64,000 nucleotides of DNA from Streptomyces armeniacus (GCF_003355155.1 NZ_CP031320.1:6253367-6317366); one strand, 5' to 3'; counted from the stretch's first letter, positions 33,455 to 42,139 are shown. Translations and numbers: made by a program. The notes: generated by a model from the sequence alone, not told the origin.

Positions 33455-34237
33455 CTACGCGGTGGCCTGCTGCTGGCCCGCCATAGCGCGGGAGACCTGC
33501 CGGGCCGCCGAACAGACCACGCGGCCCGCCCGGTCCAGCTCGGAGCCCATCCGGTACGTGGGCCCCGACACGTTGAGCGCGGCGACGACACGCCCGCGGA
33601 AGTCCCGTACGGGAGCCGCCGCGGCGACCAGCCCCGCCTCGAACTCCTCCTGCACCAGGACGTACCCCCGCTCCCGCGCCCGCTGGAGGCGGGCCAGGAA
33701 GTCCTCCGCGTCGCGCGGCGCGGCGGGCTCACCGGCGCCGAAAGGGGTGTCCGCGAGGAGGGCCCTCACCTCGTCGTCGCTGTGGTCGAACAGCAGCGCC
33801 CTGCCGGAGGACGTGGTGTGCAGCGGGGTCACCCTGCCCACCCAGCCCGTCGCCTGAACGGCGCGCATCGGGCTCTCCGACAGCACGGTCAGCGCGCCGT
33901 CCTCGGTGAGCACGGTGAGATGCACCCGCTCCTTGAGCACGTTGACGAGGCTCCGCAGTACGGGGGGTGCCTCGGCGAGCAGCCGCGGCCGTCCGGCGTT
34001 CACTGCCATCGTGAACACGCGCCAGCCCAGCCGGTACACGAGCGAGTCGCGGTCCCGCTCGACGAGGCCGACCTGATCGAGCGCCTTCAGCGCGCGGGAG
34101 ACCTGGGTCTTCTCCCGGCCCACGCGCCGCGCGATCTCGACCACCCCGAGCCCACCGCGCTCGGCCGCCTCGTCGGACCCTAGGGCCGTCAGGATGGCGA
34201 GCGTGCGGTGAAGGCTCGACGAACTGTCCGTTGCCAT
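33455..34237 (-). CDS. IclR-family transcriptional regulator
   Basis: A 260-residue protein starting at ATG 34237. The N-terminal wHTH reads SLHRTLAILTALGS, GVVEIARRVGREKTQVSRAL and QVGLVERDRDSLVYRLG. The C-terminal ligand domain has VHLTVLTEDGALTVLSES, GWVGRVTPLHTTSSGRALLF and the closing LVAAAAPVRDFRGRVVAALN motif. A composite site at 34269-34296, upstream of its start, recurs before the DUF6282 and nitrilase genes, so it probably controls both itself and that catabolic set. Confidence 0.88.
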   Translation of the reverse strand: MATDSSSSLHRTLAILTALGSDEAAERGGLGVVEIARRVGREKTQVSRALKALDQVGLVERDRDSLVYRLGWRVFTMAVNAGRPRLLAEAPPVLRSLVNVLKERVHLTVLTEDGALTVLSESPMRAVQATGWVGRVTPLHTTSSGRALLFDHSDDEVRALLADTPFGAGEPAAPRDAEDFLARLQRARERGYVLVQEEFEAGLVAAAAPVRDFRGRVVAALNVSGPTYRMGSELDRAGRVVCSAARQVSRAMAGQQQATA

Positions 34238-34268
34238 GCGGGGAGCATGCCGTGGGTTTGTGCCGGGG

Positions 34269-34296
34269 GACAACCCCCGTTGCCACCAGAGCAACC
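34269..34296 (+). promoter_or_regulatory. Composite operator, copy 1 (iclR promoter)
   Basis: Three half-sites in fixed spacing: GACAAC, four bases, GTTGCC, four bases, GAGCAACC. It lies 32 bases upstream of the iclR ATG and matches the copy at 38728-38755 in 19 of 20 half-site bases. Confidence 0.7.
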
Positions 34297-34341
34297 GGCC
34301 TCGGCCCTGGCCGATGCCTGCGGCCTCAGCCACGGCCAACC

Positions 34342-34366
34342 CAGCCCGTCCGGCGTTTGAGGACGG
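34342..34366 (+). repeat. Streptomyces interspersed repeat, copy 1
   Basis: AGCCCGTCCGGCGTTTGAGG plus ACGGC: a copy, inverted relative to the next two, of the short palindromic repeat common in Streptomyces intergenic DNA. Confidence 0.7.
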
Positions 34367-34434
34367 CCTTGGCCACGATGTGCGTGCGTTTGGCCGCGGG
34401 CCGTTGGTTCACCGGCGGGCCGGTGGCCGCTTGG

Positions 34435-34460
34435 GTCCGTCCTCAATCGCCGGACGGGCT
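34435..34460 (+). repeat. Streptomyces interspersed repeat, copy 2
   Basis: GTCCTCAATCGCCGGACGGG then CT: same family, opposite orientation to copy 1. Confidence 0.75.
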
Positions 34461-34509
34461 GGAAAGGGCGGGGATTTGTCCGCACGCCGCAGCCACGTTG
34501 TGGCTGATG

Positions 34510-34537
34510 GCCGTCCTCAATCGCCGGACGGGCTTGA
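34510..34537 (+). repeat. Streptomyces interspersed repeat, copy 3
   Basis: Identical in its core CCTCAATCGCCGGACGGGCT to copy 2, 75 bases on. A partial fourth copy (GTCGGACGGGCTTG) lies at the end of the FAD oxidase gene. Confidence 0.75.
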
Positions 34538-34557
34538 TTGCGTGGCTGAGGGCCGCT

Positions 34558-37500
34558 TCACGTGTCGGACGGGCTTGGGCGTGGCGCAGGGCGGAGGAGT
34601 TCCGCCAAGTGGAGGGCGTGGCGGGCCGTGGACTGTTCTATCTGCGTGCGGCACGAGAAGCCGTCCGCCAGGACCACCGTGTCCGGGGCCGCGTCCCGTA
34701 CGGCGGGCAGCAGTACGCGTTCCCCGGCCGCCCGGGACACCTCGTAGTGGCCGCGTTCGAAGCCGAAGTTGCCTGCCAGCCCGCAGCAGCCGGACTCCAG
34801 TCGCTCCTGGTCGACGCCCGCGCGGCGCAGCAGGTCCGCGTCCGGGGTGAAGCCCAGTTCCGCGTGCTGGTGGCAGTGGACCTGGGTGATCGCGCGGCGG
34901 TTGACGCGGGGCGGCTCCCAGTCGGGCGGGGCGTGCGTGCCGAGGAACTCGGCGAGCGTGTGCACCGCGCCCGCCGTACGTTCCGCCTGCGCGCCCGGCA
35001 GCAGCTGCGGCAGGTCGCCGCGCAGCGCCGCCGTGCAGCTGGGTTCCAGGCCGACCACGGGCGTACCGGACGCGACGGCCGGGGCGAGCGCGGCGAGCGT
35101 ACGGGTCATCACCCGGCGGGCGACGCCCAGTTGGCCGGTGGACACCCAGGTCAGGCCGCAGCACACGGGCCCGCGCGGCAGGACGACGCGGAAGCCCGCG
35201 TCCTCCAGCACCTCCACCGCCGCACGCGGCACCCGCGGGCTGAGGAAGTTGCCGAAGGTGTCCGGCCACAGGAGCACTGGCGGCCGCTCGGCCTGGCGCG
35301 CAGGGCCCGCCTGGCGCGCCGGGCCCGCAGGGCCCGAACGCACGCCCCCGCGGCGCCGGAACCACCGCGTGAACGGTTCCTCCGCGAACTCCGGCAGCGC
35401 CCGTTCCGGTGCGATCCCGCCCGCCCGCTTCAGGAGCGCGGCCAGCGGCCCGCCGCGCGTGGCCGCGTTCACGAGGCGAGGCGCGAGGGCGGCGGCGCGG
35501 GACCAGAGGGGGAGCCAGCCCATGGAGTAGTGCGAGGCGGGGCGCAGCCGGCGGGCGTAGTGGTGGTGCAGGAACTCCGCCTTGTACGTGGCCATGTCCA
35601 CGCCCACCGGGCAGTCGCTCTTGCAGCCTTTGCAGGACAGGCACAGGTCGAGCGCGTCGCGTACCTCCGTGGAGCGCCAGCCGTCCGTGACGAGTTCGCC
35701 GGTGAGCATCTCGGACAGCAGGTGGGCGCGGCCGCGGGTGGAGTGCTGTTCCTCCTTGGTGACCATGTAGCTGGGGCACATCACGCCCGTGCTCTCCGTC
35801 TGGCGGCACTTGCCGACGCCCACGCAGCGCCGTACGGCGCGCGGGAAGCTCCCGTCGTCCTCCGCATAGGCGAACACCGGCAGCACCCCACCCGTACGGA
35901 GACCCGTGTCCGTACGGAGACCCGTGTCCGTACGGGGGCCCGCGCCCGTACGGGAGCCCGTGACCGTTGCGGGCCGCAGGTCCGCATCCAGGGGCGAGGG
36001 GCGCACGATGACGCCGGGGTTCAGCAGCCCGCCCGGGTCCCACAGCGACTTGAACTCGCCGAAGGCGTCCAGCAGTCCGGGCGGGAACATGCGCGGCAGC
36101 AGCTCCGAGCGGGACTGCCCGTCGCCGTGCTCCCCGGACAGCGAACCGCCGTGCGCGGCGACGATCCCGGCGGCCTCCTCCATGAACGCGCGGAACGCCG
36201 CGACGCCCTCCCCGCCCGCGCCTCCTTCCGCCAGCCCGAAGTCGATCCGTACGTGCAGACAGCCCTCGCCGAAATGCCCGTACACCACGCCCCGGCGGCC
36301 GTGCGCGGCCATCAGCCGCTCGAAGTCCCGCAGGTACGCGCCGAGCCGTTCCGGCGGCACCGCGGCGTCCTCCAGCCCGGGCCACGCCTCCGCGCCGTCC
36401 GGCAGGCGGGTCGCGAGCCCGGCGCCCTCCTCGCGGATGCGCCACAGCCGCCGCCGCGCCGCCGGGTCGGTGACCACGCGCGTACCGGCGGGCCGCGGCC
36501 CGTCCCCGCCCGTGGCGGCCGCCGCCAACGCCCGCCCGCGCGCCGCCGCTTCGGCGTCGTCCGCGCCGCCCGTCTCCGCCAGCAGCCAGGCCGCTCCCTC
36601 CGGGAGCCCGACGGCGGCGCCCGACGGCTGCCGCGCCTGCCACATCCGTACGAGTGTCGCGTCCAGCCCTTCGAGCGTCAGAGGGGCGTGCGCGAGCAGC
36701 GCCGGTACGGCGTCGGCGGCCGTCGCCGGGTCCGGGTAGCCGAGCACGGTGAGCGCGCGGGCGGGCGGTGCCTCGACCAGCCGCAGCGTCGCACCGAGCA
36801 CCACCACGCAGCTGCCCTCGGAACCGGTCAGCGCGCGGGCCACGTGGCAGCCGTTCTCCGGGAGCAGCCGGTCCAGCGCGTAGCCGGAGACGCGGCGGGC
36901 CAACTCGGGCATGCCGGTACGCAGTTCCGCCAGATGCCGTTCGGTGAGCGCGCGCAGCCCGGCGTACACCTGGCCCGTACGGTCGGGGCGCGCCGCCAGC
37001 CGCGCCAGCTCGTCGCGCGGCGTCGCGCCGACCGTCATGCGGGTGCCGTCGGGGAGGAGCACGTCCAGCGACTCGACGTTGTCGGCGGTGGTGCCCCAGG
37101 CGACGGAGTGCGAGCCGCACGCGTTGTTCCCGATCATGCCGCCCACGGTGCAGCGGGCGTGGGTCGAGGGGTCGGGCCCGAATGTGAGCCCGTACGGCGC
37201 GGCCGCGCTCCGTACGGTGTCCAATACCGCCCCCGGCGACACCCGTACGGTGCGCTGTTCCGCGTCCACCGGCCCGACGTCCGTCAGATGCCGGGAGGTG
37301 TCGAGCAGGATGCCGCCGCCGAACGCGTTCCCCGCCACGCTGGTGCCGCCGCCCCGCGTCACCAGCGGCACGCCGTGCGCGTGGCAGGCGGCCACGGTCG
37401 CGAGGACGTCGTCGGTGTCGCGCGGCAGGACGACACCGCCGGGCGCGCGGCGGTAGTTGGAGGCGTCGGTGGTGTAGAGGGCGCGGGTGCCGGCGTCGAA

Positions 37501-37647
37501 CGAGACCCGGCCGCGTACGGTCCGGCGCAGCTCCGCCTCGACGGCGGCCGACGCGGCCGGTTCGTACGCGGCCGACGCGGCCGGTTTGTACGCCGCGGCC
37601 GTCTCGTACGGCTCGGACGGCTCTGGGGTGGTGCGGGCGCTGCTCAC
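34558..37647 (-). CDS. FAD-linked oxidase fused to Fe-S/CCG-domain oxidoreductase
   Basis: A 1029-residue protein starting at GTG 37647. The N-terminal half is a PCMH-type FAD domain (LVTRGGGTSVAGNAFGGGIL, CTVGGMIGNNACGSHSVAWG, ALTGSEGSCVVVLGATLRL) and a FAD_C domain (GRRGVVYGHFGEGCLHVRID, LSGEHGDGQSRSELLPRMF). A repeat-coded Arg/Thr/Gly linker follows (DTGLRTDTGLRTG). The C-terminal half has 4Fe-4S motifs (CVGVGKCRQ...GVMCPS, CLSCKGCKSDCPVG) and CCG domains (VCCGLTW, SGCCGLAGNFGFE). It resembles D-lactate/glycolate/2-hydroxyglutarate dehydrogenases and should oxidise a 2-hydroxy acid, passing electrons to the respiratory chain. It is downstream of the DUF6282 gene, probably in one operon. 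Confidence 0.88.
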   Translation of the reverse strand: MSSARTTPEPSEPYETAAAYKPAASAAYEPAASAAVEAELRRTVRGRVSFDAGTRALYTTDASNYRRAPGGVVLPRDTDDVLATVAACHAHGVPLVTRGGGTSVAGNAFGGGILLDTSRHLTDVGPVDAEQRTVRVSPGAVLDTVRSAAAPYGLTFGPDPSTHARCTVGGMIGNNACGSHSVAWGTTADNVESLDVLLPDGTRMTVGATPRDELARLAARPDRTGQVYAGLRALTERHLAELRTGMPELARRVSGYALDRLLPENGCHVARALTGSEGSCVVVLGATLRLVEAPPARALTVLGYPDPATAADAVPALLAHAPLTLEGLDATLVRMWQARQPSGAAVGLPEGAAWLLAETGGADDAEAAARGRALAAAATGGDGPRPAGTRVVTDPAARRRLWRIREEGAGLATRLPDGAEAWPGLEDAAVPPERLGAYLRDFERLMAAHGRRGVVYGHFGEGCLHVRIDFGLAEGGAGGEGVAAFRAFMEEAAGIVAAHGGSLSGEHGDGQSRSELLPRMFPPGLLDAFGEFKSLWDPGGLLNPGVIVRPSPLDADLRPATVTGSRTGAGPRTDTGLRTDTGLRTGGVLPVFAYAEDDGSFPRAVRRCVGVGKCRQTESTGVMCPSYMVTKEEQHSTRGRAHLLSEMLTGELVTDGWRSTEVRDALDLCLSCKGCKSDCPVGVDMATYKAEFLHHHYARRLRPASHYSMGWLPLWSRAAALAPRLVNAATRGGPLAALLKRAGGIAPERALPEFAEEPFTRWFRRRGGVRSGPAGPARQAGPARQAERPPVLLWPDTFGNFLSPRVPRAAVEVLEDAGFRVVLPRGPVCCGLTWVSTGQLGVARRVMTRTLAALAPAVASGTPVVGLEPSCTAALRGDLPQLLPGAQAERTAGAVHTLAEFLGTHAPPDWEPPRVNRRAITQVHCHQHAELGFTPDADLLRRAGVDQERLESGCCGLAGNFGFERGHYEVSRAAGERVLLPAVRDAAPDTVVLADGFSCRTQIEQSTARHALHLAELLRPAPRPSPSDT

Positions 37648-37784
37648 GGCGGGGCCGCCTTTCGGTGCGTACGGAATGGGGTGCGGGCGCGCGGGACCGG
37701 GGACGCGCGGGCGTGCCGGGGCAGGGAGGCGTACGGCGGGTGCGGCGAGGCGCGCGGGCCGCGTACGGCGCGGGGGCGCGCGGC

Positions 37785-38696
37785 TCACCGCGGGGTGACC
37801 AGCGCCTCCGGCAGTTCGGACGCGCACGCCCGCAACGCGCCGCGGTCCAGGCCCTCGCGGGCGAGCGTGTCGACGAGGAGTTCCAGCGCCTCGGGCGGGC
37901 TGGGGGAGTCGGGCTGCCCGGCGTCCGAGGAGAGGACGACCCGGTCCAGGCCGACCCGGGCGGCGTACGCCGCGAGCCGCGCCGCCGTCATGCCGGGCTG
38001 GTGCAGCAGTTGGAAGGTGGTGATCTCGGCCAGCGCGCCGCGCCCGGCCAGTTCGGCCGCCTCGGCGGCGGGCATGGCGGGGACGGTGTAGCCGGGGTGG
38101 GTCAGCAGCAGCCTGCGTACGCCGAGTCCGCGCGCGGTCTCCAGCAGCCAGCGCACCTCGGGCGTGCTGAGGTGCCCGGTGGCGAGCACGGCATCCGCCT
38201 CGGCGACCATGCGGCAGACGGCACGTACGTCCTCGGCGATGCCCGGCCGGTCGTACGGTCCCGCGTCCGGCCCGTCGTACGGTCCCGCGTCCCGCCCGTC
38301 GTACGGTCCCGTCTCCGTTCCGGTGGCGACCGGCGGCACGGCGTACGCGTGCCGGGACAGGTCCGTACGCGCCCCGCACAGGCTGGGCAGCCCCGCGTCA
38401 CGCTGGGTGTGCGCGTCGGCGGTGGGCATCCAGACGACGCGCCCGCCCGCGCCGAGGCAGGCGGCGACGGCGGCCGGATTCACGCCGCCGGTGTGCTGGT
38501 TGAGGGCGATGCCGCCGTGGACGCGCAGCGGGTGGTGCGCGCGGGAGGCGGCGGCCGCGCGTCCGACAGTGGACTCGTAGTGGGCCTTGAGCACGCACCC
38601 GGTGAAGCCCGCGCGCGCGTAGGCCGCGACCACGTCGTGGTCGTCGGCCCGGCGCGGGGTGACATCGGGTGCGGCGTGCACATGGAGGTCGAACAC
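37785..38696 (-). CDS. DUF6282-like metal-dependent hydrolase
   Basis: A 303-residue protein starting at GTG 38696 (VFDLHVHAAPD). The TTG at 38753 in the same frame lies inside the operator and is less likely. The N-terminal DLHVHAAPDV is a metal-binding HxH, and GCVLKAHYEST, GGIALNQHTGGVNP, VWMPTADAHTQRD, LATGHLS and LLLTHPGY are further His-rich strands of an amidohydrolase-like barrel. I place it in DUF6282 from memory. A three-fold GPYDG-type repeat (coded by 24-bp repeats at 38250-38320) interrupts the middle. It probably hydrolyses or decarboxylates an intermediate of the same pathway as the FAD oxidase. Confidence 0.7.
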   Translation of the reverse strand: MFDLHVHAAPDVTPRRADDHDVVAAYARAGFTGCVLKAHYESTVGRAAAASRAHHPLRVHGGIALNQHTGGVNPAAVAACLGAGGRVVWMPTADAHTQRDAGLPSLCGARTDLSRHAYAVPPVATGTETGPYDGRDAGPYDGPDAGPYDRPGIAEDVRAVCRMVAEADAVLATGHLSTPEVRWLLETARGLGVRRLLLTHPGYTVPAMPAAEAAELAGRGALAEITTFQLLHQPGMTAARLAAYAARVGLDRVVLSSDAGQPDSPSPPEALELLVDTLAREGLDRGALRACASELPEALVTPR

Positions 38697-38727
38697 GGGC
38701 CCAGGCTGCGCCGGGGGAGACGCGGAG

Positions 38728-38755
38728 GGCAACGGTAGTTGCCGGGGGAGCAACC
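38728..38755 (+). promoter_or_regulatory. Composite operator, copy 2 (DUF6282 promoter)
   Basis: GGCAAC, four bases, GTTGCC, four bases, GAGCAACC: same blocks and spacing as the iclR copy. The first two blocks form a perfect palindrome. It lies 31 bases upstream of the GTG start of the DUF6282 gene and downstream of the nitrilase stop. Confidence 0.75.
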
Positions 38756-38771
38756 ACCGTACGGCCTGCTC

Positions 38772-39602
38772 TCAGTCCACGCCCTCCTGCATCAACCGCC
38801 CCACCTCCCGGCTCACCAGCCCGAAGCGCGGCTCCTCCAGCAGCGGCATCTCCCGGCGCCGGCGCCGCACCGCGCTCACGTCGACGTCCACGACGGTCAG
38901 CGCCTCCGCGTCGCGCGGCGCCTCCGCGACGACCGTGCCCCAGGGGTCGAGTACGCGTGAACCGCCCCAGAACGACGCCTTGCCCTCCTCCCCGACCCGG
39001 TTCACGAACACCACCCAGCACTGCTGCAGCCGCGCGATGTTGAGCAGCAGGTCCTGCCAGTACACGGCGGTGTCGATGGCGCCCGGCGCCATCCCGGCCG
39101 CACTGTTGGTCGGCACGAACAGGATCTCCGCGCCGTCCTGCGCGGCCAGCCACGGCAGTACGGGCTGCCAGGCGTCGTTGCAGATCAGCGTCGCCGCGCG
39201 GGCGTGCGGGGTGGGGAACGCGCGCAGGGCGTGCCCGGGGCTGAAGTGCTTGCGCTCCTCCCAGTCGAGGTAGTTGGGCAGGTAGAGCTTGCGGTGGGTG
39301 TGCAGCACGGTGCCGGACGCGACGTAGCTCGCGGCGTTGTAGCGGCGCAGACGGCCGTCCTCGTACAGCCCGACGAGCACGTCGGGGCCGTAGCCGGACA
39401 GCTCGGCCAGCCGCACGTCCTCCGTGCTGATCGACTCGTCGCCGGGCACCGAGCCCAACGCGTAGCCGTGCAGGCTCAGTTCGGGGAAGATCACCACGTC
39501 GGCCCGCCGGCCCGCGGCCTCCTTCACGGCGGACCTGGCCTTGTCCACGTTCGCCTGTACGTCCCCCAGTACGCAGTCCAGCTGCGCCAGCGCGATCCGC
39601 AC
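38772..39602 (-). CDS. Nitrilase/C-N hydrolase family amidase
   Basis: A 276-residue protein starting at GTG 39602, behind GAGGGG. The catalytic triad is visible: E41 in VIFPELSLHGY, K105 in THRKLYLPNY and C141 in LICNDAWQP. The supporting Glu lies in DWEERKHFS. The LICNDAW context is shared with N-carbamoyl-amino-acid hydrolases and NAD-synthetase amidase domains. It should hydrolyse an amide or carbamoyl bond in the cytoplasm. A variant of the IclR-type operator lies about 80 bases upstream, so it is likely part of the same regulon as the FAD oxidase and DUF6282 genes. Confidence 0.87.
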   Translation of the reverse strand: MRIALAQLDCVLGDVQANVDKARSAVKEAAGRRADVVIFPELSLHGYALGSVPGDESISTEDVRLAELSGYGPDVLVGLYEDGRLRRYNAASYVASGTVLHTHRKLYLPNYLDWEERKHFSPGHALRAFPTPHARAATLICNDAWQPVLPWLAAQDGAEILFVPTNSAAGMAPGAIDTAVYWQDLLLNIARLQQCWVVFVNRVGEEGKASFWGGSRVLDPWGTVVAEAPRDAEALTVVDVDVSAVRRRRREMPLLEEPRFGLVSREVGRLMQEGVD

Positions 39603-39682
39603 CGCCAACCACCCCTCTTCGCTCGTGCCTTCGGTCTCCGGGAGCTGCGGTTCTACTGGCACGCCGCGGGCGCGGCAAGGCG

Positions 39683-39711
39683 AGTTGCTCGCCGGACAAC
39701 GCGGTTGCGGG
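39683..39711 (-). promoter_or_regulatory. Composite operator, copy 3 (nitrilase promoter)
   Basis: On the minus strand: CGCAAC, three bases, GTTGTC, four bases, GAGCAAC. The second and third blocks keep the spacing of copies 1 and 2; the first block is one base closer. It lies 81-109 bases upstream of the nitrilase start. Confidence 0.55.
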
Positions 39712-39767
39712 TACGGGCCGGTTGGGGCGCGGTGTTTCGGGCCGCGCGGCGCGGTTACACGAGGTCC

Positions 39768-40250
39768 ATGGCTGAGGACACGACGAATGCGACGGATGCG
39801 AAGCCGAAGACCGGCAGCCGTACGGGCGGCACGGCGAAGGGCGGCGCGAAGAGTGCCGCGAAGGGTGCCGCGGCGAAGGAAAGCGCGGCGAAGGGCGGCG
39901 CGGCGAAGGGCGGCGCCGACCGCGCAGGGCAGGACCGCGCAGGGCAGGACCGCGCAGGGCAGGACCGCGCCGAGAACGGCGCGGCCCCCGGCCCGACGCC
40001 CGCACGCCTGCGTACGGCCGCGGCCGAACGGGGCCGCGCCCTCACCGCGAAGGTGCCCCAACTCGCCAGGGTGGAGGACCCGAAGGCCGCGGCCACCGCG
40101 GCCTGGACGGCCGTACGGGCGCGGAAGATCCTCGTCGGCGGCGTCACCGCGGGCGTACTGGCGGCCGGCGCCGGCTCCTTCCACGCGGGCCGCCGTGCCG
40201 CGCTGCGGCGTGCCGGCCCGCTGACCCGGATGACGGGCGGCCGCCTCTGA
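39768..40250 (+). CDS. Ala/Lys-rich hypothetical protein
   Basis: A 160-residue protein starting at ATG 39768, after ACACGAGG. The first half is histone-H1-like low-complexity sequence (Lys/Ala/Gly, KGGAKSAAKGAAAKES) with three copies of DRAGQ coded by 15-bp repeats. The second half has a helix (ARLRTAAAERGRALTAKVPQ) and a hydrophobic segment (ILVGGVTAGVLAAGAGSF) that could be a membrane anchor. No known family. It may be a nucleoid- or membrane-associated small protein; the function is unknown. Confidence 0.55.
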   Translation: MAEDTTNATDAKPKTGSRTGGTAKGGAKSAAKGAAAKESAAKGGAAKGGADRAGQDRAGQDRAGQDRAENGAAPGPTPARLRTAAAERGRALTAKVPQLARVEDPKAAATAAWTAVRARKILVGGVTAGVLAAGAGSFHAGRRAALRRAGPLTRMTGGRL

Positions 40251-40413
40251 GCGCCGGTCCGCGTTCGCGCGCCGGTCCGCGTCCGCGCGCCGGACCCGTG
40301 CCGAGGGCCGGCGGCCGTACGCCCCGCACCCGCGGTGTCGTCACTCCCGCGCGTGCGGCAGCGACGTACGGCCCGGGCCGCGGCGCGCGTACGGGCCGTG
40401 CCGCCCGTACGGG

Positions 40414-40815
40414 TCAACGCCCCCGCCGCTCGCGCCAGTCCCGTACGACGTCCTCCACCTCGTACGGCGACAGGTTGAGCGGCGGGCCCTCGAGCGGGTG
40501 GCGGATCGCCGCGCGGATCTTCTCGTTGACGTCCGCGATGATCCGCCGGACCCGGTCCTCCGTGGGCGCCTGCCGGGCGGCGGCGAGCGCGTCCTGCGCC
40601 TCCTTGCGCAGGGCGAGCGTCGGCGGCAGGTACGACAGGCCCTCGCGCTCCATCTTCTCCTTGACCCACCACAGCTCGTCGTACGGCTTGTCGAGGCCCG
40701 GCAGCGGCTTGCCCGCGCCCGGCAGGTCGTCCATGTCGCCGCGCTCCGCGGCCTCGCGGATCTGCCGGTCGACCCAGCTCTCGAAGTCGAGGCCGGGCGG
40801 CTTGCGCTCCGTCAT
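40414..40815 (-). CDS. DUF1992 (DnaJC28-like) protein
   Basis: A 133-residue protein starting at ATG 40815, after GAGAGGGGT. It has the family pattern FESWVDRQIREAAERGDMDD, LPGAGKPLPGLDKPYDELWW, VKEKMEREGLSYLPPTLALR and a C-terminal helix ending VVRDWRERR. Related to the conserved domain of DNAJC28; the molecular role is unknown. The A+T-rich stretch at 40855-40877 upstream is a plausible promoter. Confidence 0.85.
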   Translation of the reverse strand: MTERKPPGLDFESWVDRQIREAAERGDMDDLPGAGKPLPGLDKPYDELWWVKEKMEREGLSYLPPTLALRKEAQDALAAARQAPTEDRVRRIIADVNEKIRAAIRHPLEGPPLNLSPYEVEDVVRDWRERRGR

Positions 40816-40898
40816 GACGTACCCCTCTCGCTTCGCGGACCTCTCACGCCACCGGTTTTATGGTACAGCGGTACTATAAAGATCCGCCGCCCGGCCCC

Positions 40899-42071
40899 CT
40901 ACGTGGCCGGGTTCGCCTCGGAGCCCTCGGTGCTGAGCAGTACGACCGTCGCGTCGCGGTCCAGACCCAGCGCCGCGCGCCGTTCCCCGCCGCCGTCCCG
41001 CCCGGCGCCGAGCGCGGCACGTACACCGGCCAGCGACGCGGCGCCGCACGGGCCCGACGAGACGCCGAGGGCGGCGAGTTGGCGTGCCGCCCGTACGCTC
41101 TCCGCGTCCGTCACCGCGACCGCCGCGTCCAGCCCGTCGCGCAGCACGGGCCAGGCCGTGCTGGACGGGGTGCCGCAGTTCAGGCCCGCCATCACCGTGC
41201 TGCCGGTGTCCACCACGGTGGGGCGCCCGGCGGTGAGGCTCGCCAGCACGCAGGCGGCGCCCTCGGGCTCGACGGCCAGCAGGGACGCGGCGGGTCCGGC
41301 CGTACGGGTGCGGTCGCGGTGGTGGGTGACGGCGGCCTGGGCGAGCGAACCCACGCCCACCGGCACGGCCACCAGGCCGGGCGGGGCGGCGCCGGCCGCG
41401 CGCAGCTGGTCGTCGACCTCGGCGAACAGCGTCGAGTAGCCCTCGACGATCCAGGCGGGCACGCGCTCGTAGCCCGGCCAGGCGGAGTCCTGCACGAGCA
41501 CCGCCGTGGGCGCGTCCGCGTCGCCCGTACGGGTGCCCGCGTCGCTCGCGGTCGCGTCCACCGCCGCCGCGGCGCGCCGTACCGCCTCGTCGTACGGCCC
41601 GGCCACCCGCGTGACCTCCGCGCCCTCCGCCTCGATCGCCGCCACGGCCGCCGGATGCACCCCGTCGGGCACGAAGACGTGCGCGGACCGGCCCAGCAGC
41701 CAGGCCACGCGCGCGAGGGCGCGGCCGTGGTTGCCGTCGGTGGCCGTGACGAAACGCAACGGGGTGCCGTCGTCGGCGCGCTCTTCCATGATCCGGTGGA
41801 CCGCCCAGGACACGCCGAGCGCCTTGAAAGCGGGCAGCCCCAGCCGTTCGGACTCGTCCTTCACGAACACCCGGCCGACCCCGAACTCGTCGGCGAGTGC
41901 GGGGAGTTCGGTGAGCGGGGTGGGCGAGTAGGCGGGCAGCCCGGCGTGGAAGCGGCGCACGCCGGGCGGTGCCGGCGCGCAGCGCCAGGCCCGCGCGGCG
42001 GGCCGCGCGTACCACGCGGGCGGGTGCCCGGGGCCGGGCGACGGGGACTGGGTTAGGGGATTCGTGACCAC
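40899..42071 (-). CDS. PLP-dependent diaminopropionate ammonia-lyase-like enzyme
   Basis: A 390-residue protein starting at GTG 42071 (in-frame GTG 42128 is an alternative). The type-II PLP fold is clear: FHAGLPAYSPTPLTELPALA, VFVKDESERLGLPAFKALG with the PLP lysine, VTATDGNHGRALARVAWLLG, VAVPVGVGSLAQAAVTHHRD and AGLNCGTPSSTAWPVL. This is the DAPAL/threonine-dehydratase group, releasing ammonia from diaminopropionate or a similar amino acid. The gene ends 84 bases from the DUF1992 start. Its upstream region runs into adapter at 42140, so its natural promoter is not fully seen. Confidence 0.82.
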   Translation of the reverse strand: MVTNPLTQSPSPGPGHPPAWYARPAARAWRCAPAPPGVRRFHAGLPAYSPTPLTELPALADEFGVGRVFVKDESERLGLPAFKALGVSWAVHRIMEERADDGTPLRFVTATDGNHGRALARVAWLLGRSAHVFVPDGVHPAAVAAIEAEGAEVTRVAGPYDEAVRRAAAAVDATASDAGTRTGDADAPTAVLVQDSAWPGYERVPAWIVEGYSTLFAEVDDQLRAAGAAPPGLVAVPVGVGSLAQAAVTHHRDRTRTAGPAASLLAVEPEGAACVLASLTAGRPTVVDTGSTVMAGLNCGTPSSTAWPVLRDGLDAAVAVTDAESVRAARQLAALGVSSGPCGAASLAGVRAALGAGRDGGGERRAALGLDRDATVVLLSTEGSEANPAT

Positions 42072-42139
42072 ACGCCCCACGGTGCCACGGCCCGGCACCG
42101 GAGGTCGCAGTCGCCTCACGACCCCCACGACCCCTGCCC

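Larger units (their letters stand above)
34238..34557. other. Intergenic with operator and three interspersed repeats
   Basis: 320 bases between the FAD oxidase stop and the IclR start. It holds the composite operator (34269-34296) and three copies of a Streptomyces-type interspersed repeat. No gene is seen. Confidence 0.6.

Noticed and set aside
34231..38091. Very long plus-strand frame opposite the FAD oxidase
   Set aside because: Arg/Pro/Gly-rich composition of a GC-shadow; the minus strand encodes a well-formed enzyme.
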